From assembly GCA_020354105.1 (NCBI GenBank), contig CP070642.1, positions 121,833 to 129,112 on the forward strand: 7,280 nt of DNA, given 5' to 3'. The position numbers and the translations under genes were made by a program. This DNA is from Chloroflexota bacterium. GTDB taxonomy: Bacteria > Chloroflexota > Dehalococcoidia > GIF9 > UBA5629. Below are positions 5,858 through 7,280 of this stretch, one piece after another (within the stretch, counting starts at the first letter, position 1; the number at the start of each line of letters is the position of its first letter). The notes under the pieces were generated by a model. It saw nothing but the letters and a program-made list of their open reading frames with translations, searched no databases and was not told the origin of the DNA.

Positions 5858-6850
5858 ATGGCTAAAATCTATTATGAGAAAGACGCTAAATTGGAATTAC
5901 TCAAGCCCAAGACGGTTGGAATTGTTGGTTTCGGAAGCCAGGGGCATGCTCATGCCCAGAACTTGAGGGATAGCGGCTGTAAGGTACTAGTCGCGGAAGC
6001 CAAAGATACTGAAGGCTGGAAGAATGCTAAAAAGGCTGGTTTTAAGGTCACAGATGCTGCTACAGTCGCCAGAGAGGCTGACATAATTGTCATGCTTGTT
6101 CCGGATACTTTGCAACCGAAGGTTTATCGTGAATCGATTCAAAAGGAGCTGTCGTCTGGCAAGATGCTGATGTTTGCCCACGGATTCAATATACATTTTG
6201 GACAGATCCTGCCGCCTGCTGATATAGATGTGACAATGATTGCGCCTAAATGTCCAGGACATATCTTGCGTCGAGTTTATACCGAGGGGTCTGGAGCTCC
6301 AGCTATTGTAGCTATCCACCAGGACGCTTCAGGTAAGGCGAAAAATATTGCCTTAGCTTATGCTCGCGGTCTCGGCTGTGCTAAAGCCGGTGTAATAGAA
6401 ACCACTTTTGCCGAAGAAACTGAAACTGACCTTTTCGGTGAGCAGACTGTGCTCTGTGGTGGTATTACTTCTCTGGTCAAGGCCGGGTTTGAGACGCTAG
6501 TCGAAGCTGGGTACCAGCCGGAGATTGCTTATTTCGAGTGTTTTCATGAGCTCAAACTTATAGTCGACCTGTTGTATCAAGGCGGCTTGGGCTATATGCG
6601 TTACTCGGTTAGTGATACTGCGGAGTACGGTGATTATACTCGGGGGCCAAGGGTAATTGATGATATGGTCAAGGATGAGATGAGGCAAATTCTTGCCGAA
6701 ATCCAGACTGGTAGCTTTGCCAGGGAGTGGATCCTGGAAAATCAGGCCAATCGTCCTGTATACAATGCCCTGAAGCAGATGGATGCTGAACATGAGATTG
6801 AAATCGTGGGCAAGAAACTGAGAGGCATGATGCCGTGGCTTAAAGCTTAG
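5858..6850 (+). CDS. ilvC: Ketol-acid reductoisomerase, class I, with atypical cofactor loop
   Basis: IlvC isomerises and reduces 2-acetolactate and 2-aceto-2-hydroxybutyrate to the dihydroxyacids that IlvD uses, with Mg and a nicotinamide cofactor. The 330-residue length is typical of class I. An N-terminal Rossmann domain (about 1-180) has GFGSQGHAHAQNL (24-36). Then come HGFNIHFGQI with His108, APKCPGH (129-135), and HQDASGKAKNIALAYARG (154-171). The C-terminal knotted domain holds the metal and substrate ligands Asp191 and Glu195 (ETETDLFGEQ), Glu227 and Glu231 (FECFHELK), and Ser252 (RYSVSDTAEYGD). All catalytic residues are present. The loop after the second beta strand (residues 46-54) reads AEAKDTEGW where NADPH enzymes usually have GLR, a Ser and another Ser/Thr. 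The phosphate-binding Arg and Ser are lost and an acidic Glu47 is gained, so NADH preference is inferred. Cys132 replaces a residue usually Gly. AAGGAGG (5847-5853) precedes the ATG by 4 nt. Confidence 0.97.
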   Translation: MAKIYYEKDAKLELLKPKTVGIVGFGSQGHAHAQNLRDSGCKVLVAEAKDTEGWKNAKKAGFKVTDAATVAREADIIVMLVPDTLQPKVYRESIQKELSSGKMLMFAHGFNIHFGQILPPADIDVTMIAPKCPGHILRRVYTEGSGAPAIVAIHQDASGKAKNIALAYARGLGCAKAGVIETTFAEETETDLFGEQTVLCGGITSLVKAGFETLVEAGYQPEIAYFECFHELKLIVDLLYQGGLGYMRYSVSDTAEYGDYTRGPRVIDDMVKDEMRQILAEIQTGSFAREWILENQANRPVYNALKQMDAEHEIEIVGKKLRGMMPWLKA

Positions 6851-6866
6851 TTTAAGGGTGAAAAAC

Positions 6867-7280
6867 ATGAACAAGGTCATCATTTTTGATACCACTTTGC
6901 GTGACGGAGAACAGGCAGCTGGGACTAGTTTGAGTGTCCAGGATAAGTTGCAAATCGCCAAACAGTTGGAAAAACTCGGTGTTGATGTTATTGAGGCTGG
7001 TTTTCCAATAAGCTCACCGGGCGATTTCGAAGCAGTTCAAGTTATCGCTAAAGAAATCAAGGGCTCAACTGTCTGTGCTCTAGCCCATGCCAATGCTGAA
7101 GCCATAGACAGGGCTTGGGAGGCAATAAAGAAAGCCAAAAAGCCTCTTATTCACATTTTTCTGTCCGCTTCTGATATACATCTTCTTCATCAGCTCAAGA
7201 AAACTCGCGAAGAGATCTTGGAAATTTCTCGTGATATGGTAGCTCGAGCTAAGGGATACACAGATAATGTGGAGTTCTCA
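6867..7280 (+). CDS. leuA: 2-isopropylmalate synthase, N-terminal part (cut by window edge)
   Basis: LeuA condenses acetyl-CoA with 2-oxoisovalerate to 2-isopropylmalate, the entry to leucine synthesis. The frame stays open to the right edge, showing 138 residues of an enzyme usually about 500 long. Visible motifs are FDTTLRDGEQ (7-16), with Arg12 and Asp13 for catalysis and metal binding; VIEAGFP (41-47), followed by a SSPGDFEAV segment; and HIFLSASDIHL followed by a KKTREEIL helix. The EAGFP and SDIHL segments fit LeuA better than homocitrate synthase. Citramalate synthase (CimA) cannot be fully excluded, because the C-terminal half and its LeuA regulatory dimer domain lie outside. The ATG is preceded 6 nt upstream by AAGGGTG (6854-6860), and ilvC ends only 16 nt before it. 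Its place directly after ilvC supports LeuA, which draws its substrate from the upstream enzymes. Confidence 0.92.
   Translation, partial: MNKVIIFDTTLRDGEQAAGTSLSVQDKLQIAKQLEKLGVDVIEAGFPISSPGDFEAVQVIAKEIKGSTVCALAHANAEAIDRAWEAIKKAKKPLIHIFLSASDIHLLHQLKKTREEILEISRDMVARAKGYTDNVEFS

Noticed and set aside
6497..6961. Minus-strand open frame of 154 codons opposite the ilvC end and leuA start
   Set aside because: It runs across two clearly recognised plus-strand genes and shows no domain.
1..7280. Mobile element, CRISPR array, defence system or tRNA gene
   Set aside because: No repeats arranged as an array, no transposase or recombinase motifs, no cloverleaf; the window is filled by housekeeping genes on one strand.

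Overview
The window is a compact, entirely plus-strand stretch of bacterial housekeeping DNA of moderate GC content. It holds eight genes with almost no spacer DNA. From left to right they are: the 3' part of an alpha/beta-hydrolase-like gene, tsaC/ywlC (tRNA threonylcarbamoyladenosine synthesis), rpiB (ribose-5-phosphate isomerase B), and then a branched-chain amino acid cluster ilvD-ilvB-ilvN-ilvC-leuA. leuA runs off the right edge. No rRNA, tRNA, mobile element, CRISPR array or intrinsic terminator was recognised, and no gene-free stretch exceeds 100 bases.

The source is most likely a member of the Chloroflexota, class Dehalococcoidia or a relative, probably anaerobic. This is inferred from the gene order (tsaC-rpiB beside ilvDBNC-leuA) and from my recollection that dehalococcoid LeuA begins with a similar DTTLRDGEQ-AAG-type N-terminus. 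It has not been tested by a database search. Mixed start codons (GTG for rpiB, TTG for ilvN, TTG or ATG for ilvD) and clear Shine-Dalgarno sites fit a bacterium.

Positions 1-1708 form a first block. The hydrolase-like gene and tsaC are 28 nt apart, and tsaC overlaps rpiB by 23 nt. An 85-nt gap follows (1709-1793). It holds the only good promoter candidate in the window, a consensus -35 with an extended -10, embedded in an inverted repeat, plus a 22-codon leucine-containing mini-ORF that ends on the ilvD start. Positions 1794-7280 form the second block, the ilv-leu operon, with gaps of 7 to 61 nt.

Together IlvB/IlvN (acetohydroxyacid synthase), IlvC (ketol-acid reductoisomerase) and IlvD (dihydroxyacid dehydratase) convert pyruvate, or pyruvate plus 2-oxobutyrate, to the 2-oxoacid precursors of valine and isoleucine. 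LeuA takes the valine precursor 2-oxoisovalerate into leucine synthesis.

I see no undescribed system here. The most interesting point is the IlvC cofactor loop. The usual Gly-Leu-Arg...Ser...Ser phosphate-binding residues are replaced by Ala-Glu-Ala...Thr...Gly, which suggests NADH rather than NADPH as the reductant. Lesser points are the promoter-overlapping inverted repeat and mini-ORF, the charged C-terminal tail on IlvN, and the truncated hydrolase with an unusual GQSNG elbow.
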